Counted from the first letter of the stretch, positions 1 to 11,589 are shown. The stretch: 64,000 nucleotides of DNA from Brachypodium distachyon (GCF_000005505.3 NC_016132.3:27828501-27892500); one strand, 5' to 3'. The notes: generated from the letters alone by a model not told the origin. A program made the numbers and translations.

Positions 1-455
1 AACCAACAAGGGCCTGCTGCTCCGGAGAGCAACGAATGAGGTGAGCCGAGCACTTAGCGAAATTGGTGCGCAACCCGGAGGCCACCCCAAAGTTGCTAAT
101 GATGGTCGAGCAAGCCAAAAGGTCCTTCCGCGTCGGTCGCAAAGAAGATAACCACATCATCCGCAAAGATGGATGTACGATGACGACCGAAACCACGCTC
201 CGCGAGGCAGGAAAGGAACCAGGAAAGGAACCCATGCCTTGCCGCCGCCTCAAAGGAGATCATGTAGGATGTCCATCACCAGGAAGGAATATGGGGTCCC
301 CTTGACGAAGCCCACAACGGTGGAGAATGGTTTCACGTTGTGGGAGAATGGTTTCACCAGGGATCCCATTCAGCAGTCCCCTTGACGAAGCCCACAACGG
401 TGGAGAATGGTTTCACCAGGGATCCCATTCAGCAGCACGCGGGTGGTGGCCGTCG
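1..455 (-). pseudogene. LINE (non-LTR) reverse transcriptase fragment
   Basis: Read on the minus strand, this piece carries RT motifs in the order expected of a plant L1-like LINE: LLNGIPGE near 415-440, GLRQGDP near 295-320, FADDVVIFF (the catalytic ADD box) near 135-165, and FGVASGLRTN followed by a lysine-containing stretch near 55-100. The motifs are in different frames and a stop lies between the ADD box and the next motif, so it is dead. It continues past the left edge of the window. The RT would copy LINE RNA into DNA at a nicked target. Only the palm region is visible; no endonuclease or 3' tail is present. Confidence 0.8.
297..435. repeat. Tandem duplication inside the LINE RT fragment
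   Basis: A block starting TCCCCTTGACGAAGCCCACA at 297 recurs at 377. The second copy (377-435) is 59 bp. The first (297-376) is 80 bp because it also holds a 21-bp internal duplication of the segment around GAGAATGGTTTCAC. The result is that the NGIPGE...GLRQGD region of the RT is encoded twice. Confidence 0.85.
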
Positions 456-1427
456 AGAGCAAGCCACAAATCCAGGATTTGAAACGAGGGCCAAACCCGC
501 GCTTTGTACCCACTGCTTGAAGCTTGCTCGCTTTCGAGGAACAAGCCTGCTTCTTTCCGATTCTGATTTAGTTCTGCGAAAACAGAATTTTAGTTTATAC
601 TCGCAGTGCCTGTTACATGTCCGAGCGGTTTGTTTAAGGTGTTCAGTTGATGTATCCATTTTAAATGCCAGTACAAGCAGGTCCCTCCTCCAGTAAAATC
701 TTGGAAGAGGGGGACGCATCTTCCTGCGGAGAAGACCCATCTTTGCTGACGAGGACTTCTCTCAAAACAGTACCTTGCCTATGCTCGGTATTTCTCTTTC
801 CGTTCCGCGCGTAATAAAGGGCACCGAGTGAACGTGGGTTTCTAATTCTATCTCTGCGTACCGAGCGCTCTCTCGAGGCCAGAGCGCGTGCATCGCAAGT
901 TATTTCGTAGGTCATCTTTGCTAATCTTATCTTGAGACCTCTGCTTAGGCATTTCATCACGTACTTACATAGATAGGAGCGGCGAGCTAGGTAGAACAAG
1001 GAAAACTCCAAACCAGGTAAGCACACAGGGCAAGCTTGTGATATTAGCAACAACGACCTACATCACTGAAACATGCAACAGGAGACAGGAACGACGACAC
1101 TGGGACACATGAACACAGCACAAGCTGCAGACCAACTACGTACTGACTGAACCCATGCGCGACCGACCAGCTATCACAGCATTGCTACAGCGGCTGGCTA
1201 GGGAGGGACGTGCACTACTTTTTACACGGGACACCCTGACTGACCGACCATCAGTACCTAAAGCTAGAGCAAGCACAACGCATGATCATACCAAGATATG
1301 ATCGCCTACATGCGTGCACCAAGGTACGTGGAACTACATTATTCAGTTCGTGGACACTTCTAAAGGTAAGCTAACACAGACTTGCTGCCATATAGGATAT
1401 AGCTGACGGAGGCACAGATATGCTGAT
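456..1427. other. Intergenic, 3' flank of the first Em gene
   Basis: No gene was recognised. Overlapping short ORFs on both strands have no family features. The part from about 1283 to 1427 resembles the 3' flank of the second Em gene: GATCGCCTACATGCG occurs here near 1300 and again near 11961, and CTACATTATTC also recurs. It is therefore probably the shared 3' region of an ancestral Em duplication. Confidence 0.5.
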
Positions 1428-1793
1428 CTAGGACTTGGTCTTGAACTTGGACTCGTCGATCTCAATGCCCTCCCTAGCGGCGCGCTCCCCGCCGGACTCC
1501 TCCATGGTGCTCAGCCCTCCCTTGCGCCCCATCTCGCGGTACCCTTCCTCGCCCAACTGCTCCTTGCGCGTCTGCCCGCCGCGGCTGCGCCCTGCGTACA
1601 TATGCACATCGACAGTACACATTACACAATCGATCTCCGGGGTTTGCGTATAGTACTGCGTATAATACAAGTACGTACCTTCGGCGAGGTGCTCCTGCGC
1701 CTCGAGGTTGTGGCCGCCGGTGCCTCCGGGGACGACGGTCTCACCCTCGCGGGCCTTGCGGTCCAGCTCCGACCTCTCCTGAGCGGACGCCAT
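1428..1793 (-). CDS. Em: Em/B19-type group 1 LEA protein, single 20-mer motif, two exons
   Basis: Exon 1 is 1793-1679 (ATG at 1793) and exon 2 is 1591-1428. The 87-bp intron (1678-1592) starts GTACGTAC, ends CAG and is in phase 1. Joined, it encodes 92 residues, the usual size of wheat Em or barley B19.1. The N-terminus [19 protein letters not shown], one copy of the group 1 motif ([20 protein letters not shown]) and the C-terminus [10 protein letters not shown] are all present. The protein is Gly/Glu/Arg-rich with no hydrophobic segment or signal peptide. The family comprises cytosolic hydrophilins that accumulate in maturing, ABA-treated embryos and protect against water loss. Reading straight through the intron gives a 121-residue ORF that is not the real product. 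No damage is seen, so it is likely functional. Confidence 0.95.
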   Translation of the reverse strand: MASAQERSELDRKAREGETVVPGGTGGHNLEAQEHLAEGTYLYYTQYYTQTPEIDCVMCTVDVHMYAGRSRGGQTRKEQLGEEGYREMGRKGGLSTMEESGGERAAREGIEIDESKFKTKS

Positions 1794-1913
1794 CGCTAGC
1801 GCTACTTGGCCGGCTACTACTTCAACCTGAACTTGGAAACTAGCGTGTGTTTGTGTTTCTTTGCGTGATTCTGATGCTGGTGAATGGTGACGGAGTTGCT
1901 AGCAAGTGCCGCC

Positions 1914-1921
1914 TTTATATA
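1914..1921 (-). promoter_or_regulatory. TATA box of the first Em gene
   Basis: TATATAAA on the minus strand, 121 bp upstream of the ATG. The second Em gene has a TATA box at almost the same distance (126 bp). Confidence 0.8.
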
Positions 1922-2032
1922 CCCGATCAGGAAGTGCGTCACGGGGCCAGGAGCCGGCGCGTGTGCGCCAACGCGCCGGATGGTGTCCGCGTGTGCGGAC
2001 ACGTTTCGGGCGAGGGTCTGGAGGAGGAGCGA

Positions 2033-2050
2033 CACGTGTGACCGTGCATG
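2033..2050 (-). promoter_or_regulatory. G-box/ABRE core and RY half-element of the first Em promoter
   Basis: CACGTG (2033-2038, within ACACGTGT) lies about 112 bp upstream of the TATA box, and CATGCA on the minus strand (2045-2050) is 6 bp away. ABRE cores are bound by ABI5/EmBP-type bZIP factors and RY motifs by ABI3/VP1-type B3 factors. The pairing is typical of seed-maturation promoters. Binding itself is inferred. Confidence 0.7.
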
Positions 2051-2199
2051 GGCAAACGCGCGCAGGGCATGGCCATCTATCCGAGGAAGCGCGCGGCCGG
2101 TGATTGAGCTGCGACACCTGTGTTTGTCCTGCGCTGTCGTTCCGTTGGCACGTACTAGATCGGCCGGGGATTGAGTCACCGCTCTTTCCACACCTGACC

Positions 2200-3009
2200 G
2201 TTTTAGATCGGCGGCCGGTCGGAGACCAGGAACGGGCGCTAGCCGTAGCTATATTATTCCAGGATTCTCTTTAGGGCTAATTCAGTTACGATGGGGACGA
2301 GTGAAATTTTAGTTCGTCTTAGCTCAATCTTTCTCCAAATCCTTTTCAATCCTTTCAATATCGGTGCCAATGGTGATCATTCATATTTAATGTCGGCTTA
2401 TATCACGTGCCACGTTTTATTGACCATATTATTTCTGAGAGTTTACATCTTTCGTTTCATAATACATCTCATATATATTTATGCACTTAAATAAATGCAG
2501 TTTTCCTTTTTAGTGTCGAGTCATTCTTTTTTTGAATGGTGACCATTCATATTTATTTAAGAGTTGATAGGTGTGAGCAGTATTTGGCCTGGTGTGAAAT
2601 TATGGAATGAAAAAAAGTAGTACTTTCAGGGCATTCATCTGTTATGTGCTTTATGGCGATAACGACTTTAACTTGAGCTCTGGTTTCTAGTGCGTAGGGT
2701 CTCAACAAATCTGATCCTTTTATTACTTTGTGCCCTGCAGTATTTGTAAAACAACATTTTTAGGCTTTCTTTATACTTGGCCTATCGTTAGACAATGTAA
2801 ATATCTTATAGACCGTCCTACTTTGCATGGTGAAAAAAAAGTGACCAAGAGAAGACCTTCGACGGGTATAAATATTATAGTTTTGCTTAGTTGGGAGTTA
2901 GAAAAAGAGAAAATGGTCGTAAATTAACGGCTAGCTACAATGAGAGCTTCTAGAAACTCCATGCGTGAGATATGACTCATGTTTATATCTAACTACGGTA
3001 CATGTTAGC
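2200..3009. other. AT-rich intergenic spacer
   Basis: No coding sequence, RNA gene or clear transposon end was recognised. A short imperfect repeat (ATGGTGATCATTCATATTTA near 2370 and a close copy near 2537) is the only internal structure noticed. Confidence 0.5.
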
Positions 3010-3124
3010 TACTTCCTCTGTTCCATGTTAACTGACTCAACTTTGTCTAAATATGGATGTATCTATCAAAAAAATGTCTAACTACATGTAATATTTCGTC
3101 ACTTAATATGGTACGGAGGGAGTA
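3010..3124. mobile_element. Stowaway-like MITE, 115 bp
   Basis: Bounded by TA on both sides, starting TACTTCCTCTGTTCC and ending ACGGAGGGAGTA, so the termini are imperfect inverted repeats of the CTCCCTCCGT type that marks grass Stowaway (Tc1/Mariner-derived) MITEs. Non-coding. Stowaways transpose by a mariner transposase supplied in trans. Confidence 0.85.
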
Positions 3125-3291
3125 TTAAACTGACTAGAAATCACATGGTTTACATGTAGGCTTCTGTTGGCAATACGATTATTCTTATTATTATTCTTGC
3201 TCTTAAACTGAATATGTCGATGGGCTTTCAGTGAAACACACGATGACATAAGGACAGGTGGATGGGCAATGTGCACAATGTTACGGCTTGT

Positions 3292-3415
3292 TATGAAATA
3301 AGATGACGCTCCTATTATAATCTCTAGGGTTGGATACGGTAATTGTCTGGGAATTATGAAGTAAGATGACGCTCTTAGTGATATTCTGTAGGGTTAGATG
3401 CGGTAATTGTCTGGG
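3292..3415. repeat. Two tandem copies of a 63-bp unit
   Basis: TATGAAATAAGATGACGCTC (from 3292) and TATGAAGTAAGATGACGCTC (from 3355) start two diverged copies that both end GGTAATTGTCTGGGA. No function is evident. Confidence 0.8.
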
Positions 3416-3438
3416 AGTGTCCAGATCGAAATAGATTA

Positions 3439-3536
3439 CCAAGTCCTTGTCAATGCCTTCAACAATATTTACTATAGAACGACTATCCATTTCTTTTTTT
3501 TATTCTTGCCAAGTCCTTGTCGATGTCTTCAACAAT
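3439..3536. repeat. Direct repeat of about 28 bp, 70 bp apart
   Basis: CCAAGTCCTTGTCAATGCC at 3439 and CCAAGTCCTTGTCGATGTC at 3509, both followed by TTCAACAAT. The spacing is close to the 63-bp period just upstream, suggesting one decayed local duplication series. Confidence 0.7.
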
Positions 3537-3730
3537 TTTTTTTATTCTATTAAAGAAAGAGGCACGAGCTGGCAGTGAAGGAACATTCTAACCTCAAACA
3601 TGAACTCCAAAATACCAACGACCAAAAACTTGCGAACAACAAACCAAAATTTGCAAAGAAAAGTGACATAAAAATCACTCAAGATACGGAATAAAGATAC
3701 AAATCTAAGTATCTAACTGCCGAAGAGAAA

Positions 3731-3852
3731 TACTTCCTCGAATTCATACTACTTGTTCATATTATTTGTCTCAAATTTGTCTAAAATGGATGTATCTATG
3801 TTTAAAAACTCTAGATACACGTATTTCGACAAACAGTGAGTCGGAGGGAGTA
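3731..3852. mobile_element. Second Stowaway-like MITE, 122 bp
   Basis: Starts TACTTCCTC and ends GTCGGAGGGAGTA, with TA at both ends. It shares the internal string TGGATGTATCTATG(T) type sequence with the MITE at 3010-3124, so both belong to related subfamilies. Confidence 0.85.
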
Positions 3853-4028
3853 ACAAAAATCACTCAAAATCGATAGAACTACATATGAGAAATAGATAAC
3901 CAAGAAAAACAAGACCGTAAAATTTACACAAACTAAAAATATAAGAATGTTTTTCATTTATTGTTCACAAAGGTTCCAACCAAAAAGATTGGAGAACTCT
4001 TCTGTCATTACTAGAACGGTAACTTTTT

Positions 4029-4157
4029 GACCCTCATGGTACCCTTTGATGCTCCTTAGTTCAACCAAATGAAGAACTAATGTTTTAATGATACAACTTT
4101 TTAAGAAATTAGTTCATTTGTTTGAACCAATGAGGGACAAAGGGTATCCTGAGGATC
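4029..4157. mobile_element. Foldback/MITE-like inverted repeat, about 129 bp
   Basis: The left arm (GACCCTCATGGTACCCTTT at 4029, then TTCAACCAAATGAAGAACTAA at 4060) is matched in inverted form by TTAGTTCATTTGTTTGAA at 4109 and AAAGGGTATCCTGAGGATC ending at 4157. Nearly the whole element can fold into one hairpin. No target-site duplication was identified, so the superfamily is open. Confidence 0.65.
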
Positions 4158-4224
4158 AGATCTCTTTTATTTGAGCCTTGGTCCATCTAAACTCATGTGT
4201 TCCAGAAATCTACATGAAAATTTG

Positions 4225-4237
4225 ATCAACCTAAAAT
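4225..4237. repeat. Left target-site duplication of the LINE
   Basis: ATCAACCTAAAAT here is identical to 11590-11602, immediately after the A-rich 3' end of the LINE. A 13-bp perfect duplication is the size expected from target-primed reverse transcription. Confidence 0.9.
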
Positions 4238-4252
4238 ACTGCAAAACATTTC

Positions 4253-7200
4253 TTGCGGCGAAACCACCTAGAGCTTGGGAGCGGGGAGGCTATGGCGGCC
4301 TCATCGCCCCCGGTGGCACCTTGCTGCCCGCCTACATGGCGGCGATCCTTGACCTTTCCACCATGGAACGGTGCCCTCCGGCGCCTCACACGCCAGGGGC
4401 ACCGAATGGATCGGATAGGACGCGCCCCATGGAGACACTGGACCTCTCCACCATGGAACGCAAGCCAAGCTCGCCGGCCGCCACGGGTCATCACAGGTCT
4501 GATGACCCCCACTCTGCTCAAGGTATGGATCCTGACCATCTTGATAGGATCTCGGGTATTCAACCGCGCCAAGAACTTTGGCGCCGGTGGCGCATGCCCA
4601 TTACTGTTCCGGCTACCTGACTTCTTCATGGTTGCATCCTTTGGTCGATGCAAGTATCGGCTTACCGATATCTCTGTGGCCAACCTCCTTAATGCCTGCT
4701 TGGGTGGCGTTCCTGAGGATATTAGAGCGATCCATCTTCGTGATCGCACCTTCCGATTCTCGGTCACCAGTAGATTTATTGGCTTCCACATCGCCAAGCT
4801 TCTCTCCTTCACCTGCTCGGCATTTGTGGTCTTCTTTCATCTTTGGGGCTTCGGTGGACCCAATTATGTGAAGGAATTCGAGGACTGGAGCTTGGAAGAG
4901 AGGAATCTTGGACTAAAGAGAGGAACTCTTGAACTACTCCTAAGCCTGCTGCCAAGATCATTGGTACAAATGTGCTCACGGGTGCGAACCAGGTGCCGAT
5001 TGGCAGAAAATCTGTTTTTCAGCGACTTGATTCACCTCCGATGTCACCTTGGTCTGCCACCAAAGAGCAGGATTTGACAGATTGTGGTTATTCACCTGCT
5101 GCCATCGAGGCCTCCAAGCAAGACTACCTGAGAAGATGGCGTGCTAAGCAAGGGATTCAAGACACTGTCCCATGCTCCACAGTTTTTGGAAGGCTCCGTT
5201 TCCTGTGCTCCACACCCTCGAAGGGTCAGAATTCAGTTTTTCCAGCGGATCACTTTCCTGCCGGCACCGGAGACGAACGCCGACATCTCCAATGGTCGTC
5301 TGAGTAATGGCGTGGTTAGTAATGAGCCGAATATTACTGCCCCAAACTTTCGGCCCAATACTGTGCACATTGATGAGCCGGGTTACTCCTTGGGGGCGGA
5401 ATCACCGCAGTGGGCCACTGATGGGCCGAGGCCCAATTGCACGAGATGTTTGCTTTCTGGACACACTTTCAAGGAGTGCAGGCACGCCATTCACTGCCGG
5501 TATTGTCTCTGACCTGGGCACATTTTATAGGTATTGCCGTTGACGTGTCATAGATGAGAGTTGCAATTGCACTGATAGCGCACATGTTACTGGGTTTTCC
5601 ATTCGGTCTAAATTGCCGGCACCTGCTATTTCTGACTGGCCGGATGGATCTGTTGCTACGTGGTTCAGATCGACGACTGGAGAGCACCGAGCGAATGCAG
5701 CTCCGGTTTTTACCACCTTTGCAGCTTACTCTGCTTTTATTAATGGGAATAAACCCAGCTCCCCTCCCGTCAAATCACCGAAACCCCCTCCCTCCGTGAC
5801 CACCGGCGACTCCGGCGAAGCTCGCGCTTCACCGGCCATGGCGAACTTCCCCGTCAACCCCGCACGCTTCATTCCCGGGCTCTATGATGTTATCGAAGTC
5901 CCGGGCCATCCTCAATAGTGCAGGTTTCACCTCTCTAGTCGCACGGTGGCCAAGAATGAAGACATCGCCATTGCGACCATCGAGCCACCCCTCCCACTGG
6001 ACGAGCCCTTCCTGAACATCGAAGGTATCATCAATGCTCTTCTCGACCACCTGGGAGTTCATGCAGATGCTATTGAAAAATGCCCACTTGGTGATGCCTA
6101 TGTCAGACTGATGTCAGCTAGCATTAGGGACTGGTTAATCCTCCACAGTCCACATCAGCATAATAACCACTTGATTAGCTTCTGTGAGCATAACAAAGGA
6201 ATCAATTGTAGAGCATTTAACTTTAATCAGGAAGCTTGGTTCATGCTGCTTGCTTTTCCTTTTAATAATTGGACATACGAGAACATCAGTTATGCAGTTG
6301 CTGATTGGGGGAGATTAGTTCACTAGGACAAGGTTGCTAGCACATTAGCTAGAGTGATTATTAAAGTTATGGTTGCTGACCTCAGTCACATCCCATTTAG
6401 CATTGTGGTCACTGATGGGGATGACATGCAAGGAGAATCTTGGACTGTCCCTGTCTTTATACTTAGTCAGAGACTACTTGGTGGGCAGCCATAGGATGAG
6501 GATTTACCACCTCCTAATGGTGCTACCCCACACCCATTACCTACTTTGGAGTGGCATGAACAGCCTCAGCAGCCTAATTACCTGAGTTCAATGCTGACTG
6601 GCACCTCCAGCTCCCCCCAAATTTGCATAATGTGCTTATGCAGGGGCATAACATTGATATGTTTGCTGATGACAATGATCTTATGCAAGCTGACAATGCT
6701 CAGATGGTGGAACAAGCTATTACACCAGCTCCTCAGATTCATATCTTTGATGTTGCTGCTGATGATGATCATATGCAAGCTAATAATGCACAGATGTTGG
6801 CTGATCTTGATGACCTGAATGATGACAGTGAAGTCACACTTTCTCTGAGTCTCAATGCCCCTGCTAACAGTTCCGAAGGCTCCACCAGTGTTAACCTGCA
6901 TAATCACCAGGTTGATCAGAACATGACTGTGGGAAGGGTGGAAATCCCTGAATTCTCCCACTCTCCTGATGTGTTCACATGTCTCCAGGCCCCCCACCTG
7001 ACCTATCCACAAATGGAAAAGCTCCATATTTCAGGTGAAGGTATTGAGATCTGGAAGAAGCACTATTACAAGGAGCAGCCTGATGATTAATCAGTTACCA
7101 TTCCAGGGCCATGGATTAACTTCTTTACAGCCATGTTGATGTCACTTGAGGAATTTGAGTGGGCCAGGAAAGTTCTTCGATCTAATATGTGGCAGGCATT

Positions 7201-7663
7201 TTTAGCTGGACAAGAATGCTTTAGATCTTTTTCTATTCCTGAGAGATGCCCGGCTAACACACCTATTTCCTGTAAGCTTTAGGACAGAGTGACTGCTAAT
7301 TGCTAGGGTTTCACCACTGCACAGGCATACAAGCACTTGGCTCTCTCTGATAAACCACATGCATCCACTTCTACTCTTAGGGTCAGGAAAGCTAGAAAGC
7401 CACCCACTGTGGTCACAGAAGTGAGAAGGAGCCCTAGGCTCAGCAAAAAGCAGGCTGGATTTAAGCACAAAAGCTGCATTGATAGAGATTGCTTAGCATG
7501 CTTTGCCATCCCACCCAAAGTGTCCAAGAAAATTGTCAGAAGCCTTAGTGAGAGATTTGGTCTGGTGACTGAAGAGAATTCACACACTGATGAATCCATC
7601 CCCAATAACCCAGCATTGCCCAATGATAAAGCTGCCCCCAAGAAGAAGAAGCAGAGGAAGTGA
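4253..7663 (+). pseudogene. LINE ORF1 (RNA-binding, zinc-knuckle protein), degraded
   Basis: Segments in three frames. The first (4253-5077) holds a DUF4283-like stretch around FGRCKYRLT and LFFHLWG-type sequence. At 5435-5510 a CCHC knuckle follows (CTRCLLSGHTFKEC, with a second half-knuckle HCRYC). A further block (5946-6326) has the AWFMLLAFPFNNW pattern, then an acidic linker with MQADNAQM-like repeats (6623-7090). A basic tail (7337-7663) contains RRSPRLSKK and a Cys cluster, ending in KKKKQRK. In the family this protein coats LINE RNA and moves it to the nucleus. At least four frameshifts or stops separate the pieces. Confidence 0.75.
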
Positions 7664-7894
7664 GTCATGTCAAAAAGAAGTGAGGTGCTGGAACCTGTGT
7701 TTATGGTTTCCTTTTTTTTAATAATAGCTTTTGTTTGCATTATGCTTTTACCTGTAAGCAATCCTACTATGCTACTTGGTACATCAGTAGACCTCTGTGG
7801 TGGTTTTTATTCACTAAAGCAGCTGAACCTCAGTCTGCTATATTTTGGGTGCAATATGCATCGTCCCCATCTGTTTCTTTATGAGTACACAGGA

Positions 7895-10800
7895 CTGAAA
7901 AATTCTCACTTGGAACATTAGGGGACTTAATGGGCAGGACAAATGGGTACAAGTCCAGAAGAAGATTGAGGAAAGTGGATGTTCCATCATTTGTCTGTAG
8001 GAAACTAATAGAAGAATTGTGGATAATCACTTTATCTGTAACTTCTGTCCTAAAAGGTTTAACAAATTTGCCTAGCTACCATCCAGTGGTAGGTCTGGTG
8101 GTCTCCTTACCATTTGGAATGGTACTAAATTATCTCGCACGTCGGTAGATGTTACAGATTTCTCTTTATCTGTGGAATTTAAATGTACCACTTCCAATAA
8201 AACTTGAACCCTCACTAATATATATGGCCCTTGCCCTGATGAAAGAAAGGTGCAGTTTGCTCACTGGCTCCAGAATAATACTATCCCTGATCATGTTGAG
8301 GGGCTCATTGTTGGGGATTTTAACTATATTAGATCACCAGATGATAGGAATAAGCCTGGTGGAGGCATTAATGACATGTTGTTGTTTAATGGATGTATAA
8401 ATTGGCTTGGATGGGTGGAAATACCCATAAAAGGGAGAAAATTCACCGGGAGCAACTTGCAAGACAATTCTCTGTTTGAGAAACTTGATTGGTGTTTTAC
8501 CACCATGAGATGGATAGTTAGATATCCTATGACTGAGGCTTTCTCACTTGCTAAAACAACATCTGATCATGTCCCATATGTTGTTAAAATTGGTACCAAC
8601 TCACCCAAATCTCAGATCTTCATATTTGAAAACCATTGGATGAATATTCCTGGTTTCTTCAGCTTGTTGCTGATGTGTGGAACAAACCTTCTTTTATCAC
8701 TGCAGCTGACAAAAGAATTGCTTCTAAACTGAAAGAACTCAAAAAGATCATGAAGAATTGGACCAAAATCAAATCTGATCTTGACACCTAGATTGATGAG
8801 CTCAATGAACGCATTCTTCTGTTCGACCATATTGAGGAAGTCAGGCAACTCACTGACAGAGAAGCCAAGCTTAGGAATGATTGTAAGAATCATCTTCAGA
8901 AATGCCTGGACACAGATAAATCCTACTGGAGATGAAAACTCTAAGTTCTTCCACTCCTTGGCCACTATTCAGAACCGTATGAACAAAATTTCAGTGATCA
9001 AACGTGATGATGATTCATTGGAATATGAACATGATGGCAAGGCCTCACTGTTCTGGCATGCTTTTAGGGACAAACTGGGTAAATCGGATGGTTAGCATAT
9101 GATGTTCCCTCTCGATGAACTTTTGCAGAATGCCCAAGACCTCAGCTTGCTTGAAGCACACTTTTCACATGACGAAATTGGTCAGGTAGTTCAGAACCTC
9201 TCAAATAATAAATCTCCTGGTCCAGATGGATTCAGTAATGAATTCATGAAGAGATGTTGGCCCATAATTAAAGATGTTTTCTATGACCTATGTCACCAGT
9301 TTCACAGGGGGGGAGCTTACTTTGGAAGTATTAACACCTGCTTCATTTCTCTCATCCCCAAAAATAACAATGCCATGAGTATGAATGAGTTCAGGCCAAT
9401 CTCCCTGCTTAACTGCACACTTAAGCTTCTGACTAAACTCCTTGCTAATAGGCTTCAGGACTGCATCATGCAACTCATTCATCAGAATCAATATGGCTTT
9501 ATCAAGTGCAGAACTATCCAAGATTGCCTTGCATGGGAATTTGAATGCATCCATGCATGTCATAAAACTGGTGAGGAAATTATCATCCTAAAGTTGGACT
9601 TTGAAAATGCCTTTGATAAAGTGTAGCATGCTGCCATTTTGCAAATCCTTCAGGCTAAGGGTTTTGGAAGTAAATGGTGTAGTTGGATCAAGTGTATTCT
9701 GGATTCAGGTAGTTCACAAGTTCTCCTCAATGGTATTCCTGGGAAGATGATCCACTGTAAAAGAGGTGTAAGACAAGGAGATCCACTTTCACCACTCCTT
9801 TTTGTGTTAGTTGCTGATCTCTGCAAACCATTCTGAACTATGCCATGCTACATGGTCAGATTGCCAAGTCTATTCCCACTACTGAATGTCCTGATTTCCC
9901 TGTTATTCAGTATGCTGATGACACCCTCATCATCATGCAGGCTGACACCTCACAACTGCTTCTGCTGCAAGACATCCTGTTTCAATTCCATGCCTCTACT
10001 GGCCTAAGAGTCAACTTTCAGAAATCTACTCTTATTCCCATCAACCTTCAGACTGACAGGGCTGTGGAGCTTGCTGCTATATTTGGTTGTCAAATTAGGG
10101 CACTTCCTTTTACATATCTTGGTCTTCCAACGGGTAATACCAAGCCTAAAATTGTGGAATTTCTTCCACTAATCTGAAGAATTGAGAAGAGGCTCACTTG
10201 CTTTTCATCTATTCATATGGTGGAAGACTGCAACTAGTTAACTCTGTTTTATCTGCCCTCCCATCCTACTTTACGAGCACTTTTCTTCTTCCTGTTGGAG
10301 TGATCTCACAGATTGATAAATATAGAAGACACTGCCTTTGGCGTAGGCAAGACCTTACCAAGAAACCCCCCCATTAGCTGCATGAGAACTGGCATGCAGG
10401 CCTAAGAAGGAAGGTGGCCTTGGTGTCAAGAACTTGATGACTCAAAATAAAGCTCTTCTTATGAAGAATGCCCACAAATTCCTTAACCATATTGACTTGC
10501 CTTGGGTTCACCTTGTTTGGGAGCTGCATTATTCTCATGGCAACCCTATGACCCAATCCCCCAATGCCTCCTTTTGGTGGAGAGATATCCTGAAAATCTT
10601 GGACTCCTATAAGAACTTGGCCTCATGTACTGTCTTCTCTGGCAAATATGTCAGTCTCTGGAAAGATAGATGGTCCGATAACATCCTATGAGAGAGATGG
10701 CCTCAGCTGTTCTCATTTGCCCAGGATCAAGACATGTCCTTGCATGACATCCTTATCTCTCAGGACATGATTGGACTGTTTGCACTTCCAATGTCAGATG

Positions 10801-11240
10801 TTGCATTTGATCAGTTCAACCAACTTACTGACCTTATTGATCAGATTCCAGTATCCCAGCAGCAGGACGGCTGGGCACTCAGAGGGGTTGCTATTGGCTT
10901 CTCCACTGCCAAAGCCTATGACAGACTCATTGATCACATTGACATTCCTGCTACTCTAACGTGGATCTGAAATTCTTGTTGTCAAATTAAGCATAAATTC
11001 TTTTTATGGCTTATGATCATTGATAGGCTCAACACCAGGGGCATGTGATTACTCTTGTGTTCTCTGCAATGGCGTGCATCTGGAAAACGGGGATCACCTC
11101 TTCTTCCATTGCCAGTTCTCCATCGCGTTGATATACATATGTCCTGCATTCACTCCACAACACAATGTGCATCGTAACATCATGGGGCTCCACAACACAA
11201 TGTGCATCGTAACATCATGGGGCTCAAGAGGCATCTGGAT
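7895..11240 (+). pseudogene. LINE ORF2: endonuclease - reverse transcriptase - zf-RVT, degraded
   Basis: The endonuclease start is visible at about 7900 (ILTWNIRGLNG then a stop replacing the Q of LQETN), with further EN sequence at 8250-8600 including TSDHVP. RT runs from about 9099: [63 protein letters not shown], and the catalytic YADDTLIIM near 9910. The downstream region has FTYLGLPTG (10110) and a zf-RVT segment with CVLCNGVHLENGDHLFFHC (11053-11110). In-frame stops near 9625, 9834 and 10177 and several frameshifts inactivate it. An active protein would nick target DNA and reverse transcribe LINE RNA there. Confidence 0.85.
11157..11224. repeat. 34-bp perfect tandem duplication
   Basis: CACAACACAATGTGCATCGT...GGGGCTC occurs twice back to back (11157-11190 and 11191-11224) within the 3' end of LINE ORF2. 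Confidence 0.9.
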
Positions 11241-11266
11241 GTCCCATTCCATATGAAAATCGTTAC

Positions 11267-11386
11267 CCTGGTTTGTTGGAGCATTTGGAGGACCAGGAAT
11301 GAATTATTATCCTGGTTTGTGGGAGCATTTGGAGGACCAGGAATGCAGCTCCTGGTTTGTCAGAGCATTTGAAGGACCAGGAATGA
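11267..11386. repeat. Three copies of a 34-bp unit, period 40-44 bp
   Basis: CCTGGTTTGT followed by GAGCATTTGGAGGACCAGGA starts at 11267, 11311 and 11351, with small differences. CCTGG and CCAGG at the unit ends make each copy weakly palindromic. Confidence 0.9.
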
Positions 11387-11460
11387 CTGCATCTTCATAT
11401 CGGTGGCGGCATATCAAAGATTGGATTGGTAGATTTAGATGACATTTCAACGATGGCTCG

Positions 11461-11553
11461 ATAATTTTTCATTATTGACATTGTGAATATTTTCTTTTCA
11501 TATATAATTTTTCATTATTGACATTGTAAATATTTTCTTTTCATATATAATAT
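11461..11553. repeat. Two copies of a 43-bp AT-rich unit at the LINE 3' end
   Basis: TTCATTATTGACATTGTGAA (11468) and TTCATTATTGACATTGTAAA (11511), each followed by TATTTTCTTTTCATATATA. Lies in the LINE 3' UTR shortly before the A run. Confidence 0.9.
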
Positions 11554-11589
11554 ATTTGTAATTATATCCACTGTTTTCCCTTGTAAAAA

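Larger units (their letters stand above)
4238..11589 (+). mobile_element. Near full-length L1-like LINE, 7.35 kb
   Basis: Bounded by identical 13-bp duplications, beginning with a GC-rich leader and ending in a short A run (11585-11590). The order is ORF1 with an RNA-binding domain and zinc knuckle, then AP-type endonuclease, reverse transcriptase and C-terminal zinc-finger region (zf-RVT), as in plant L1 elements. Reading frames are interrupted many times, so it is inactive. It sits between the two Em genes on the opposite strand. Confidence 0.92.

Noticed and set aside
1428..1793. Uninterrupted 121-codon ORF through the first Em gene
   Set aside because: The middle 29 codons are an intron with GT/AG ends; the spliced 92-residue protein matches the family length and sequence.
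3010..3852. Possible host gene between the two MITEs
   Set aside because: No ORF longer than about 70 codons and no splice-site pattern; AT-rich repeats explain the segment.
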